A stretch of DNA of 64,000 nt from JAAYBF01 sp963715445. Its GTDB lineage: Bacteria > Actinomycetota > Thermoleophilia > Solirubrobacterales > Thermoleophilaceae. Positions 16,125 to 27,278 of the stretch are shown piece by piece; the stretch's first letter is position 1; each line of letters begins with the position of its first letter. A program made the translations under genes and the position numbers. The notes under the pieces are model-generated. The model was not told where the DNA came from. It was given only the letters and a program-made list of their open reading frames with translations, and ran no database searches. Where the stretch lies: assembly GCA_963715445.1 (NCBI GenBank), contig OY970240.1, forward strand, positions 372,001-436,000, written 5' to 3'.

Positions 16125-17282
16125 TTGATCGATTTCGAGCTCACAGACGAGCAGCGCCTGATCAGGGACACGGCGCGCGAGTTCGCCGACCGGGAGATCG
16201 CCCCCCGCGCCCGCGAGAGCGACCGCGCCGGCCGGTTCGATACCGAGCTCGTGGCGAAGATGGCGTCGATGGGCTTCATCGGCCCGATCCTTCCCGAGGA
16301 GTACGGCGGGCGGGGAATCGACTACCGCAGCTACGGCCTGATCGTCGAGGAGATCGGGCGCGCGGACTCCTCGGCCCGAACGGTCGTGTCCGTTAACACC
16401 TCCCTCGTCGGCTCTGCGATCGCCAAGTGGGGCAGCGCGGAGCAGAAGCGGCGCTTCATCCCCGGCATCTGCTCAGGAGAGGCGCTCGGGTGCTTCGGGC
16501 TCACCGAGCCGGACACGGGATCGGACGCGGCGAACCTCAGCACACGCGCCGAGCGGATCGAGGGCGGCTGGCGGATCAGCGGGCAGAAGCAGTGGATATC
16601 GCTCGGCAACGTCGCGGCCTTCGCCTTGATCTTCGCCCAGACGGATCCCCAGCTCGGGCACCGCGGCCTCGCCGCGTTCCTGGTCCCCACCGATTCCGCC
16701 GGGTTCACGTCCTCCGAGATCCACGGCAAGCTCGGGCTGCACGCCTCGGACACGGCCGAGCTCTCGCTCGACGGCGTCGAGGTCGGCGACGACGCGCTTC
16801 TCGGCGAGGTCGGCGAGGGCTTCAAGGTCGCGATGAGCGCGCTCGACTCGGGGCGCTTCAGCGTCGCCGCGGGATGCGTCGGCATCTGCCAGGGCTGCCT
16901 CGACGCCTCCGTCGCCTACGCCAAGGACCGCGAGCAGTTCGGACGGCCGATAGCCGCGTTCCAGCTCGTGCAGGCGATGATCGCCGACATCACCGTGGAC
17001 ACCCACGCGGCCCGCGGGCTCGTCTGGAAGGCGGCCTGGATGAAGGACACCGGGCAGCCCGACACGCTCGAGACATCGGTGGCCAAGCTCTATGCGACCG
17101 AGGCCGCTATCCGCAGCGCGAACACCGCGATCCAGATCCACGGCGGCTCGGGCTACGTCGACGACCACCCCGTCGAGCGCTATCTGCGCGACGCCCGGGT
17201 GACCACTCTCTACGAAGGCACCTCTCAGATCCAGAAGCTGATCATCGGACGGCAGATGACCGGCATCAACGCGATGACCTGA
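16125..17282 (+). CDS. Acyl-CoA dehydrogenase
   Basis: A 385-residue FAD flavoenzyme that desaturates acyl-CoA at C2-C3 and passes electrons to ETF. The fold is complete: an N-terminal helical domain, the middle beta domain with CFGLTEPDTGSDAA (about 124-137) and KQWIS, and the C-terminal helices. The catalytic Glu is Glu364 in LYEGTSQIQ. The HGGSGYVDDHPVER motif matches the short/branched-chain and butyryl-CoA dehydrogenase group. TTG at 16125 begins the conserved IDFELTDEQ. The gene overlaps the tail of the convergent tetR gene by 17 bases. Confidence 0.93.
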   Translation: MIDFELTDEQRLIRDTAREFADREIAPRARESDRAGRFDTELVAKMASMGFIGPILPEEYGGRGIDYRSYGLIVEEIGRADSSARTVVSVNTSLVGSAIAKWGSAEQKRRFIPGICSGEALGCFGLTEPDTGSDAANLSTRAERIEGGWRISGQKQWISLGNVAAFALIFAQTDPQLGHRGLAAFLVPTDSAGFTSSEIHGKLGLHASDTAELSLDGVEVGDDALLGEVGEGFKVAMSALDSGRFSVAAGCVGICQGCLDASVAYAKDREQFGRPIAAFQLVQAMIADITVDTHAARGLVWKAAWMKDTGQPDTLETSVAKLYATEAAIRSANTAIQIHGGSGYVDDHPVERYLRDARVTTLYEGTSQIQKLIIGRQMTGINAMT

Positions 17283-17913
17283 CGGCCGCCCAGGCCGCCT
17301 CGGCCAGCTCGGGCGCGGAATCGAGCAGCGGAGGCGGATCTACGAGCACCGGCTCGGCGTTGAACATCTCCTTCGCACGCTTCGGGGCCTCGAGCCAGAG
17401 CCGCGCGTACTCCTGAGCCGGGCCCAGCCACACCGCATAGAGCAGCGGGAGCTCCAGATCCCGGATCTCGCCGGCGGCGACCAGCGGCCGCCGCCACCGC
17501 TCCAGTGCTCCGAAGAGCTTCCGGTTGAGCACGTCGACCTCGAGCTGCGCCGCTTCGAGCATCGCGGTTTCCCGACGTCCCAGCAGGAACCGGGCGCGAG
17601 CACGATTCGACTCGACCCAGCCGAGGTGGTGACGCACCGCCTCCCGCACGCCGTCCTCGGCGCCGGGGTTGGCGTGCAGCGCCTCGACGAAGCCCCGCTG
17701 GTAGTCCCGCAGGGACTCGCTGTAGAGGGCTCCCGCGATCCCCTCCTTGCTGCCGAAGTGGTGGTAGACCGAGCCGACGCTCACCCCGGAGCGCTTCGTT
17801 ATCTCGTCGAGCGTCGTCGCGGCGTAGCCCCGCAGGTTGAACGCCTCCAAAGCCGCGTCGAGAACCTTGTCGGCCTGAGTCGGCGGCGGCTTCCACCCTG
17901 TTCGCGGCTTCAT
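17266..17913 (-). CDS. TetR-family transcriptional regulator
   Basis: A 215-residue repressor. Residues about 10-57 are the TetR helix-turn-helix: VLDAALEAFNLRGYAATTLDEI then SGVSVGSVYHHFGSKEG. The remaining helices form a ligand and dimer domain of unknown specificity. ATG at 17913 has a GGGGGA run just upstream; a GTG at 17943 would add ten residues. The divergent SRPBCC gene is separated from it by an operator-like array at 17982-18011, so both genes are its probable targets. The 3' end overlaps the acyl-CoA dehydrogenase, whose substrate could be related to the inducer. Confidence 0.9.
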   Translation of the reverse strand: MKPRTGWKPPPTQADKVLDAALEAFNLRGYAATTLDEITKRSGVSVGSVYHHFGSKEGIAGALYSESLRDYQRGFVEALHANPGAEDGVREAVRHHLGWVESNRARARFLLGRRETAMLEAAQLEVDVLNRKLFGALERWRRPLVAAGEIRDLELPLLYAVWLGPAQEYARLWLEAPKRAKEMFNAEPVLVDPPPLLDSAPELAEAAWAAVRSSR

Positions 17914-17981
17914 CTGTCCCCCGATCGGTGCATCTCTCCCCACTTCGGCTCCTCCGTCCCGCCACCTCGTACTTCCAACGA

Positions 17982-18011
17982 CTAGAATTCTATTCTAGAA
18001 TAAGATTCTAG
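17982..18011. promoter_or_regulatory. Double palindromic operator for the TetR protein
   Basis: Two perfect inverted repeats of CTAGAAT/ATTCTAG, each with a 3-base spacer, at 17982-17998 and 17995-18011. They share the central palindrome ATTCTAGAAT. Their centres are 13 bases apart. It is a strikingly AT-rich island in this GC-rich DNA, lies between the divergent tetR and SRPBCC genes, and contains TATTCT and TAGAAT hexamers usable as -10 elements. Confidence 0.75.
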
Positions 18012-18071
18012 TGTGGCGAGTGGGCCGGCAGAGGCCGGTGGGGCTCCCCCAAACGACCCAGAGGAGAAGCC

Positions 18072-18551
18072 ATGAGGAACGTGCACGAGCGGAAGATCGA
18101 CGGCGAGCCGGCGGTGGTGGGCGCGCTGATGGACACCCTCTCCTCGCGCGACGACAAGCTCTGGCCCTGGGCCCGCTGGCCCAGGATGCGCTTCGACCGC
18201 GGCCTCGAGATCGGCTCGAAGGGCGGTCACGGCCCGGTCCGCTACGCCGTCGAGCGCCATGAGCCGGGGCGGCTGGTGGCGTTCGCCTTCACGCCGGACT
18301 TCGGGGTCGTCGGCGAGCACCGCTGTGAGGTCCTCCCCGGCGAGAACGGCGGCACGCTGCTGCGACATGTGATCGAGGGACGCCCCGTCGGCTGGATGCG
18401 GCTCGGCTGGCCGCTCTGCTTCAGGCCCCTGCACGACGCGCTGATCGAGGACGCGCTCGACCGTGCGCAGAGCCAGGTCGCCGGAGAGGAGTGGGTGCCG
18501 CGCCGGCTGTCGCCCCCGGTCCGGCTCCTGCGCCGGGCGCTGGCCCGCTAG
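18072..18551 (+). CDS. SRPBCC-like small protein
   Basis: A 159-residue protein whose arrangement of strands resembles the START/SRPBCC ligand-binding fold. It has an N-terminal RKIDGEPAVVGALMDTLSS helix region, GPVRYAVERHEPGRLVAFAF strands in the middle, and a long C-terminal helix DALIEDALDRAQSQV followed by a basic tail. No catalytic motif is seen. The ATG has a clear GAGGAGAAG ribosome site. It is divergent from tetR and downstream of the double operator, so it is likely the regulated target, possibly binding or clearing a lipophilic ligand. Confidence 0.65.
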   Translation: MRNVHERKIDGEPAVVGALMDTLSSRDDKLWPWARWPRMRFDRGLEIGSKGGHGPVRYAVERHEPGRLVAFAFTPDFGVVGEHRCEVLPGENGGTLLRHVIEGRPVGWMRLGWPLCFRPLHDALIEDALDRAQSQVAGEEWVPRRLSPPVRLLRRALAR

Positions 18552-18558
18552 CCGGCTC

Positions 18559-21345
<2,787 letters not shown>

Positions 21346-21352
21346 CCCGTGA

Positions 21353-21358
21353 ACGGTA
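21353..21358 (-). promoter_or_regulatory. -10 element TACCGT for aconitase
   Basis: TACCGT on the minus strand, seven bases before the GTG at 21345. Confidence 0.45.
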
Positions 21359-21362
21359 CCTG

Positions 21363-21368
21363 TAGCTT
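21363..21368 (+). promoter_or_regulatory. -10 element TAGCTT for the PLP aldolase-like gene
   Basis: TAGCTT six bases before the ATG at 21375; only five bases separate it from the divergent aconitase -10. Confidence 0.45.
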
Positions 21369-21374
21369 GCCGCC

Positions 21375-22571
21375 ATGGGCACATCGGGCCTCTGGGAGCG
21401 CTACGAGCGCGCGTGCGCGGAGCTCCGAGCCCCATTCGCGATCGTCGACCTCGACGCGATGTGGGAGAACGCGGGCTCGATGCTCGCGCGGGCAGGCGAG
21501 AAGCCGATCCGCATAGCGAGCAAGTCGATCCGCTGCCGGGCGCTGATCGAGCGGATCCTGGCCCGGGACACGCGCTTCCGGGGTCTGATGACCTTCACCC
21601 TCCCCGAGACGCTCTGGCTCCACGAGAACGGCTTCGAGGACCTGCTGCTCGCCTACCCGACCGCCGATCGGACCGCGCTGCGCGAGCTGGCCCGCATCGA
21701 GGGGCCGGGGCGGCCGATCGTCATGGTCGACTCCGTGGAGCACCTCGACCTGATCGCGAGCAGCGGGGCGGGCCCGGAGGCCCCGGTGCGCGTCTGCCTC
21801 GAGCTCGACGCCGGCTTCCGCCTCCCCGGCGGGCTCGCCACGATCGGCCCGAAGCGCTCGCCGATCCGCACCGCCGCCGCGGCCCGAGCGCTCGCGCGCG
21901 CGATCGCCGGGCGCCCGCAGCTCGAGCTTGCCGGGCTGATGGCCTACGAGGGCCACATCGCCGGCGTCGGCGACGAACCGCTCGGGAAGCCCCTCCAGCG
22001 GCGTGTGATCGGCAGGATGCAGCGCGCCTCCGTCGCCGAGCTCGCCGAGCGACGCGCCGAGGTCGTCGCGGCGGTGCGCGAGGTCACCCCGCTCGAGCTG
22101 GTCAACGGCGGCGGGACCGGCAGCCTCCACACAACCGCCGCTGAGGCGGTCGTCACCGAGGTCACCGCCGGCTCCGGCTTCTACGCCCCCACGCTCTTCG
22201 ACCGCTACTCCGCCTTCGCGCTGCGCCCGGCGGCGATGTTCGCGCTGCCCGTCGTGCGGCGCCCGCGCGAGGCCACCGCGACCCTGCTCGGAGGCGGTTA
22301 CGTGGCGTCCGGGCCCGTGGGCAGGGACCGCCTGCCCGAGCCCTTCCTGCCGCCCGGTCTGAAGCTCGACTCCCTGGAGGGCGCCGGCGAGGTCCAGACG
22401 CCCGTCTCCGGAGCGGCCGCCCGCACCCTGCGCCTGGGCGACAACGTGTACCTGCGCCATGCCAAGGCCGGAGAGCTCTGCGAGCGCTTCGACAGCCTGC
22501 ACCTGGTGGAAGGCGGCGAGGTGATCGATGAGGTTCCCACCTACCGCGGCGAAGGACGTGCCTTCCTCTAG
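21375..22571 (+). CDS. Fold-type III PLP enzyme: D-threonine aldolase / amino acid deaminase-like
   Basis: A 398-residue alanine-racemase-fold enzyme. Residues 1-250 form the TIM barrel, with the PLP Lys50 in RIASKSIRC, and VNGGGTGS near 240 binding the cofactor phosphate. The C-terminal beta domain carries the HAK near 357, part of the metal-dependent D-serine dehydratase/D-threonine aldolase family. It probably cleaves or deaminates a D-hydroxy-amino acid. Overlaps the following sulfatase gene by 44 bases on the same strand, so the two are coupled. Confidence 0.82.
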   Translation: MGTSGLWERYERACAELRAPFAIVDLDAMWENAGSMLARAGEKPIRIASKSIRCRALIERILARDTRFRGLMTFTLPETLWLHENGFEDLLLAYPTADRTALRELARIEGPGRPIVMVDSVEHLDLIASSGAGPEAPVRVCLELDAGFRLPGGLATIGPKRSPIRTAAAARALARAIAGRPQLELAGLMAYEGHIAGVGDEPLGKPLQRRVIGRMQRASVAELAERRAEVVAAVREVTPLELVNGGGTGSLHTTAAEAVVTEVTAGSGFYAPTLFDRYSAFALRPAAMFALPVVRRPREATATLLGGGYVASGPVGRDRLPEPFLPPGLKLDSLEGAGEVQTPVSGAAARTLRLGDNVYLRHAKAGELCERFDSLHLVEGGEVIDEVPTYRGEGRAFL

Positions 22572-24405
22572 CGCGCCGCCTCCGCAACCCCTTGCCCTGC
22601 GGCGTGTTGGTCGAGTCATCGGCCTTTCCACGCTCCGCCCACCCGCCCGCGCCCGGGCGGGCCTCCTCGTCGTCGCCGCCATCGGCGTCCTCGCCCTTGC
22701 CCCGGCTGCGCCCGTGGAGGCGCGGCCGAACGTCGTGTTCATCATGACCGACGATCAGACCGCCTCATCGATCGAGGTGCAGCGCAACGTGGGGCTGCTG
22801 CGGACCCAGGGGACGACCTTCACCCAGGCCGTCGCCAGCTATCCGCTCTGCTGCCCCTCACGCGCCACCTACCTCTCCGGCCAGTACTCGCACAACAACG
22901 GGGTGCTCCACAACGCCGGGCCCTTCGGCGGCTACCTCCGCTTCGGCAACTCGAACGCCCTCCCGGTCTGGCTCGAGCAGGCCGGCTACCGCACGATCCA
23001 CGTGGGCCGCTACCTGAACGGCTACGGGACCATGAACCCAGACATCACCGAGATCCCGCCCGGCTGGACCGACTGGATCTCCACCGTCGACCCGACGACC
23101 TTCTCCTTCAACCGCTGGCGGATGAACGAGAACGGCGCGATCCTCGAGAAGCCGGATATCGGGCACCCGGGCGAGTTCCAGACCGACTACCTGGGCCGCC
23201 GCGCAGCGGAGATGATCGAGACAGCGGCCCCCTCGGACCAGCCCTTCTTCCTCTCGCTCACCTTCCCGGCGCCGCACACGGGCGGGCCCCGCGACCCGGA
23301 CGATCCGCCCGACATGATCACCACCTCGCCCGCTCCCCGGCACCGCGACGCCTTCGCCGGCAGGCCGCTCCCGCGGCCACCCAACTTCAACGAGGCCGAC
23401 GTGAGCGACAAGCCTCAGATCGTGGCCGACCGCCCGCTCCTGACCGAGCAGAAGATCCTCTCGATCCAGGAGAACTACCAGCAGGAGCTGGAGGCGCTGC
23501 TCTCGGTGGACGATGCGGTCGGAAGCGTGATCTCGGCCCTGGAGCGAACCGGCGAGCTGGAGAACACGCTCGTGATCTACACCTCGGACAACGGCTACTT
23601 CCACGGCGAGCACCGACGCCCGGCCGAGAAGATCCTGCCCTACGAGCCCTCCATCCGGGTGCCGCTCGTGGTGAGGGGCCCAGGCGTCCCGCAGGGCCGC
23701 AACCTCGGCCAGCTGGTGGGGAACATCGACTTCTCGCCGACCATCGTCGACGCGGCGGACGCCGTTCCGGGTCGGCTGATGGACGGCCGCTCGCTGTTCG
23801 AGCTCTTCGACGACCCGCGCCGCGAGACCGGTCGGGAGATCGTGCTGGAGAACGGGTTCGGCGCGAACGGGATCCCGGCCTACCGCGGCCTGCGCAGCGA
23901 CCGCTACGTCTGGGTCGAGCACCTGACGACCGGCGAGTACGAGCTCTACGACCTGCAGAAGGACCCCTACGAGCTGCGCAACCTCGAGGACCGCGTCGCG
24001 TACGAGGACGTCCGGCTCCAGCTCGCCAAGCGTCTGCGCAAGCTGAAGCGATGCAAGGGGACGAAGGCGTGCAGCGCGAGCCGGCCGGCGCTGAAGCTTC
24101 GCGTCCGCCAGACCGCCGCGCCGGCCCCCCGCGGGAGGCGGGGCCGCGCGCTGAGCCCGCAGCGCCCGTGCGCGGCTCGCGGCGTCCGGCTTTCGCTCAC
24201 CGGAAAGGAGGTCGGCGTCGCGCGGCACGTGCGCTACCTCCAGGGAGAGCGCCGGCTGCAGGCCGCCCGCCGGCCCCCGTTCGCCGTGACGGTGTCGCGC
24301 CGCCGCCTGCCGAAGGGCCGCAAGGCGGCGCTCCACGTCCGGGTGACGATGGACGACGGCCGCCGCGCCACCTACGACCGCTCGGTGACGCTCTGCAAGC
24401 GCTGA
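22528..24405 (+). CDS. Sulfatase with canonical formylglycine motif
   Basis: A 625-residue secreted sulfatase. A hydrophobic segment at 44-62 ending in VEA serves as signal peptide or anchor. Metal Asp75-Asp76 sit in FIMTDDQ. The maturation motif CCPSR (108-112, Cys108 to formylglycine) continues with ATYLSG. LTFPAPH and YTSDNGYFHGEH supply the remaining ligands. From about 510 a Lys/Arg-rich tail with Cys pairs and a beta-rich segment is added beyond the usual family end. ATG at 22528 has GGCGAGG upstream; a GTG at 22558 is an alternative. Substrate unknown. A formylglycine-generating enzyme is not in this window. Confidence 0.88.
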   Translation: MRFPPTAAKDVPSSSAPPPQPLALRRVGRVIGLSTLRPPARARAGLLVVAAIGVLALAPAAPVEARPNVVFIMTDDQTASSIEVQRNVGLLRTQGTTFTQAVASYPLCCPSRATYLSGQYSHNNGVLHNAGPFGGYLRFGNSNALPVWLEQAGYRTIHVGRYLNGYGTMNPDITEIPPGWTDWISTVDPTTFSFNRWRMNENGAILEKPDIGHPGEFQTDYLGRRAAEMIETAAPSDQPFFLSLTFPAPHTGGPRDPDDPPDMITTSPAPRHRDAFAGRPLPRPPNFNEADVSDKPQIVADRPLLTEQKILSIQENYQQELEALLSVDDAVGSVISALERTGELENTLVIYTSDNGYFHGEHRRPAEKILPYEPSIRVPLVVRGPGVPQGRNLGQLVGNIDFSPTIVDAADAVPGRLMDGRSLFELFDDPRRETGREIVLENGFGANGIPAYRGLRSDRYVWVEHLTTGEYELYDLQKDPYELRNLEDRVAYEDVRLQLAKRLRKLKRCKGTKACSASRPALKLRVRQTAAPAPRGRRGRALSPQRPCAARGVRLSLTGKEVGVARHVRYLQGERRLQAARRPPFAVTVSRRRLPKGRKAALHVRVTMDDGRRATYDRSVTLCKR

Positions 24406-24440
24406 CGCGCCCCACCGGCGGCTCCGGTGGACGGCCGCTC

Positions 24441-24446
24441 TAGACT
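24441..24446 (+). promoter_or_regulatory. Candidate -10 element TAGACT upstream of the GMC oxidoreductase
   Basis: TAGACT 31 bases before the GTG at 24478. It argues against the in-frame GTG at 24427, which lies upstream of it. Confidence 0.35.
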
Positions 24447-24477
24447 GCGCTCAGCGCGATCGCAAGCGCTGGCCCCC

Positions 24478-26139
24478 GTGGAACGCCGAGAAGACCACTT
24501 CGACTTCGACTGGCTCGTCATCGGGTCGGGCTTCGGCGGGAGCGTTTCCGCTCTGCGCCTCTCAGAGAAGGGCTACTCCGTCGGCGTGCTGGAGTCGGGG
24601 CGCCGCTTCGAGGACCACGAGCTGCCGCGCTCCACCTGGGACCTGCGCCGGTACTTCTGGAGCCCGCGCCTCGGCATGCGGGGCATCTTCCGCCTCACCT
24701 TCTTCAAGCACGTGGCGGTCGTCTCGGGATCCGGCGTCGGCGGCGGCAGCCTCGGCTACGCGAACACCCTCTACGTGCCGCCGAAGCGCTTCTTCGAGGA
24801 TCGGCAGTGGAGCGAGCTCGCCGATTGGGAGGCCGAGCTGGCGCCCCACTACCGCGAGGCCGAGCGCATGCTCGGCGTCGTGGACTACGACGAGGACGAC
24901 CCGGCCGCGGTGCTGCTGCGCGAGTTCGGCGAGCACGTGGGCGCCGGGGACACCAACTCCCGCACCCGCGTCGGCGTGTTCCTCGGCGAGCCCGGGAAGA
25001 CCGTGCCCGACCCTTACTTCGGCGGCGAGGGGCCGGAGCGCACCGGCTGCCTGCGCTGCGGGCGCTGCATGGTCGGCTGCCCGCACGGCGCGAAGAACTC
25101 GCTCGTGAAGAACTACCTCTGGCTGGCCGAGCGCCGCGGCGCGAAGGTGATGCCCGAGCGCGAGGTCGTGGACGTGCGCCCGATCGGCGCCGAGGACGGC
25201 TCGGACGGCTACCTGGTGACCACCGAGCGCCCCGGCGCGTGGTTGCGGCGCGATCGTCGGGTGCACAGGGCCAAGGGCGTCGTGATGGCGGCCGGCGCGC
25301 TCGGTACCAACAGCCTGCTCGCGAACTGCCGCCACAGCGGCTCGCTGCCGCGACTTTCCAGCCGCCTTGGCGAGCTGGTGCGCACCAACAGCGAGATGAT
25401 CCTCGCCGTCACCGCGCCCGACGACGGCGTCGACTACACCAAGCGCGTGGCGATCACCTCGAGCGTCTACCCCGATCCCGACACGCACATCGAGACCGTG
25501 GTCTACGGCCACGCCGGCGGCGCCATCAAGGGCCTCTACACCGTGCTCGTGGGCGACGGCACGCGCATCACCCGCCCCCTCCGGCTGCTGGGCGCGCTGG
25601 CGCGCCACCCGGGCCGCACGCTCAAGCTGCTGCTGAGCCCCGGCTGGTCGCGCCGCACGATCATCCTGCTCGTCATGCAGACCCTCGACAACGCGATCTC
25701 GCTGCGGCCCAAGCCGGCCCGCAACGGCCGCGTGCGGCTGCAGACCGAGCAGGATCCGGGCAAGCCGATCCCCACCTTCATCCCGGTCGCCAACCAGGCC
25801 GCCGAGTGGATCGCGAAGCGCATCGGCGGCGTTCCGCAGAGCTCGCTCGGCGAGGCGCTCGCCAACATCCCGAGCACCGCGCACATCCTCGGCGGGGTCG
25901 TCATCGGCGCCGACCCCGAGCACGGGGTCGTGGACAGCGACCAGCGGGCCTTCGGCTACCGCAACCTGCTCGTCTGCGACGGCGCGGCCGTCCCCGCGAA
26001 CCCGGGCGTCAATCCCAGCCTGACCATCACCGCCCTCGCCGAGCGGGCGATCAGCCGCGTGCCCGCCGCTCCCGGCAGCGCCGCCGAGGGCATCGTCGCC
26101 CCCGTGCCCGCCGCGCGGACCGCGACACCCACCGCCTAG
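24478..26139 (+). CDS. GMC-family oxidoreductase (cholesterol oxidase-like) with a four-Cys motif
   Basis: A 553-residue FAD enzyme. GSGFGG (16-21) is the ADP-binding loop, GSGVGGGSLGYANTLYVPP (about 84-102) the second FAD motif, and the C-terminal NPGVNPSLTITALAERA closes the flavin site. This layout is that of ChoD-like sterol oxidases. Between 191 and 201 lies CLRCGRCMVGC, a C-x2-C-x2-C-x3-C pattern followed by PHGAKNS, like a [4Fe-4S] loop; this cysteine cluster is known in actinobacterial relatives but its cofactor is unproven. GTG 24478 is my start; GTG 24427 is possible. It ends 102 bases from the convergent trxB gene. Confidence 0.82.
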   Translation: MERREDHFDFDWLVIGSGFGGSVSALRLSEKGYSVGVLESGRRFEDHELPRSTWDLRRYFWSPRLGMRGIFRLTFFKHVAVVSGSGVGGGSLGYANTLYVPPKRFFEDRQWSELADWEAELAPHYREAERMLGVVDYDEDDPAAVLLREFGEHVGAGDTNSRTRVGVFLGEPGKTVPDPYFGGEGPERTGCLRCGRCMVGCPHGAKNSLVKNYLWLAERRGAKVMPEREVVDVRPIGAEDGSDGYLVTTERPGAWLRRDRRVHRAKGVVMAAGALGTNSLLANCRHSGSLPRLSSRLGELVRTNSEMILAVTAPDDGVDYTKRVAITSSVYPDPDTHIETVVYGHAGGAIKGLYTVLVGDGTRITRPLRLLGALARHPGRTLKLLLSPGWSRRTIILLVMQTLDNAISLRPKPARNGRVRLQTEQDPGKPIPTFIPVANQAAEWIAKRIGGVPQSSLGEALANIPSTAHILGGVVIGADPEHGVVDSDQRAFGYRNLLVCDGAAVPANPGVNPSLTITALAERAISRVPAAPGSAAEGIVAPVPAARTATPTA

Positions 26140-26177
26140 CGCTTACGCGTTCGGCCGAGCGGAGAGGCCGGCTGGCC

Positions 26178-26228
26178 AGGACGCAGGGAGCGACGTGGGC
26201 GCCAGCCCACGAGCGACCGAGGACACCG
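26178..26228. repeat. 51-bp hairpin element, copy 1
   Basis: A 51-bp sequence that recurs at 46735-46785 with only two differences. The centre is a 6-bp hairpin GTGGGC/GCCCAC around GCCA, flanked by direct repeats of GAGCGAC and, at the ends, AGGAC. The two differences exchange one base pair of the stem (G-C here, T-A in the other copy). It starts 12 bases past the trxB stop in trxB orientation and may act as a terminator. Confidence 0.8.
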
Positions 26229-26240
26229 CCAGGCGGGCTC

Positions 26241-27278
26241 TCAGCCGGCCGCGGCTGCTTCAGCGGCGGCTTCGACCTTGTCCGGATCCGGCGTCCAGTG
26301 CGCTTCCGGGTCCAGCGGCGTGTCGCGCAGGTATGCCTCGGCGTCGAGCGCCGCGGCGCAGCCTGAGCCCGCCGCGGTGACGGCCTGCCGGTAGGTGTGG
26401 TCCACCAGGTCTCCCGCGGCGAACACCCCCGCGAGGTTGGTGCGGCTGGAGCGGCCCTCCACGAGCACGTAGCCGTTCTCGTCGACGTCGACCTGCCCGC
26501 GCACGATGTGCGAGTTCGGCTCGTGGCCGATCGCGATGAAGGCGCCGTCGATGTCCAGCTCCCGTCCGGGGCCGCCGTCGGTGCCGTTGAGCACCGCCCG
26601 GCTCAGGGCTCCCCCCTCGCCCGCCTCGAAGCGGTCGATGACATAGGGAGTGACCAGCTCGATGTTCTCCGTCTCGCGCACGCGGTCGAGCATGATCGCC
26701 GAGGCGCGGAACTCGTCCCGCCGGTTCACGATCTTCACCTCGGCGGCGAACTTCGCGAGGAAGGTCGCGTCCTCCATCGCGGTGTCCCCGCCGCCCACGA
26801 CGATCGTCTGCTTGCCGCGGAAGAACGCCGCGTCGCAGGTTGCGCAGTAGGACACCCCGCGTGCCGCGAGCTCGTCCTCACCCGGCACGCCGAGCTTCTT
26901 CGGCTCGGCGCCCATGGCGAGCACGACCGCTCGCGCGCGGTACTCCTGGTCGCCCACCCAAACGCGGTGGATGCCGCCGTCCGACAGCTCCACGCGGGTC
27001 ACGTCGTCGGTTACGAAGCGGGTCCCGAAGCGCTCGGCCTGATCGCGCAGCTGCTGCATCATCTCCGGCCCCATCACGCCTTCGGGGTAGCCGGGGAAGT
27101 TCTCCACGTCAGTGGTCTGCTGGAGCAGGCCGCCCCACTGGAAGCCCTCGAAGAGCAGCGGCTGGAGGTCCGCACGCGACGTGTAGAGCGCCGACGTGTA
27201 CCCGGCCGGGCCGCTGCCGATGATGATCACGTCCTCGATCTTCACGCTTGAGGCGCTCGCCTCGGTGCCTGTGCTCAT
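26241..27278 (-). CDS. trxB: Thioredoxin-disulfide reductase
   Basis: A 345-residue FAD/NADPH enzyme that reduces thioredoxin. FAD loop IIGSGPAGYTSALY is near 19-32, the redox disulfide CATC in VSYCATCDAAFF near 145, the NADPH loop VVGGGDTAMEDA near 160, and the FAD closing motif GVFAAGDLVDHTYRQAVTAAGSG. A C-terminal extension of about 25 residues (rich in Glu and Ala) exceeds the E. coli enzyme. The ATG overlaps the stop of the upstream flippase-like gene (ATGA), so it is the last gene of a three-gene operon with PAP2. The 51-bp hairpin element follows it. Confidence 0.95.
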   Translation of the reverse strand: MSTGTEASASSVKIEDVIIIGSGPAGYTSALYTSRADLQPLLFEGFQWGGLLQQTTDVENFPGYPEGVMGPEMMQQLRDQAERFGTRFVTDDVTRVELSDGGIHRVWVGDQEYRARAVVLAMGAEPKKLGVPGEDELAARGVSYCATCDAAFFRGKQTIVVGGGDTAMEDATFLAKFAAEVKIVNRRDEFRASAIMLDRVRETENIELVTPYVIDRFEAGEGGALSRAVLNGTDGGPGRELDIDGAFIAIGHEPNSHIVRGQVDVDENGYVLVEGRSSRTNLAGVFAAGDLVDHTYRQAVTAAGSGCAAALDAEAYLRDTPLDPEAHWTPDPDKVEAAAEAAAAG

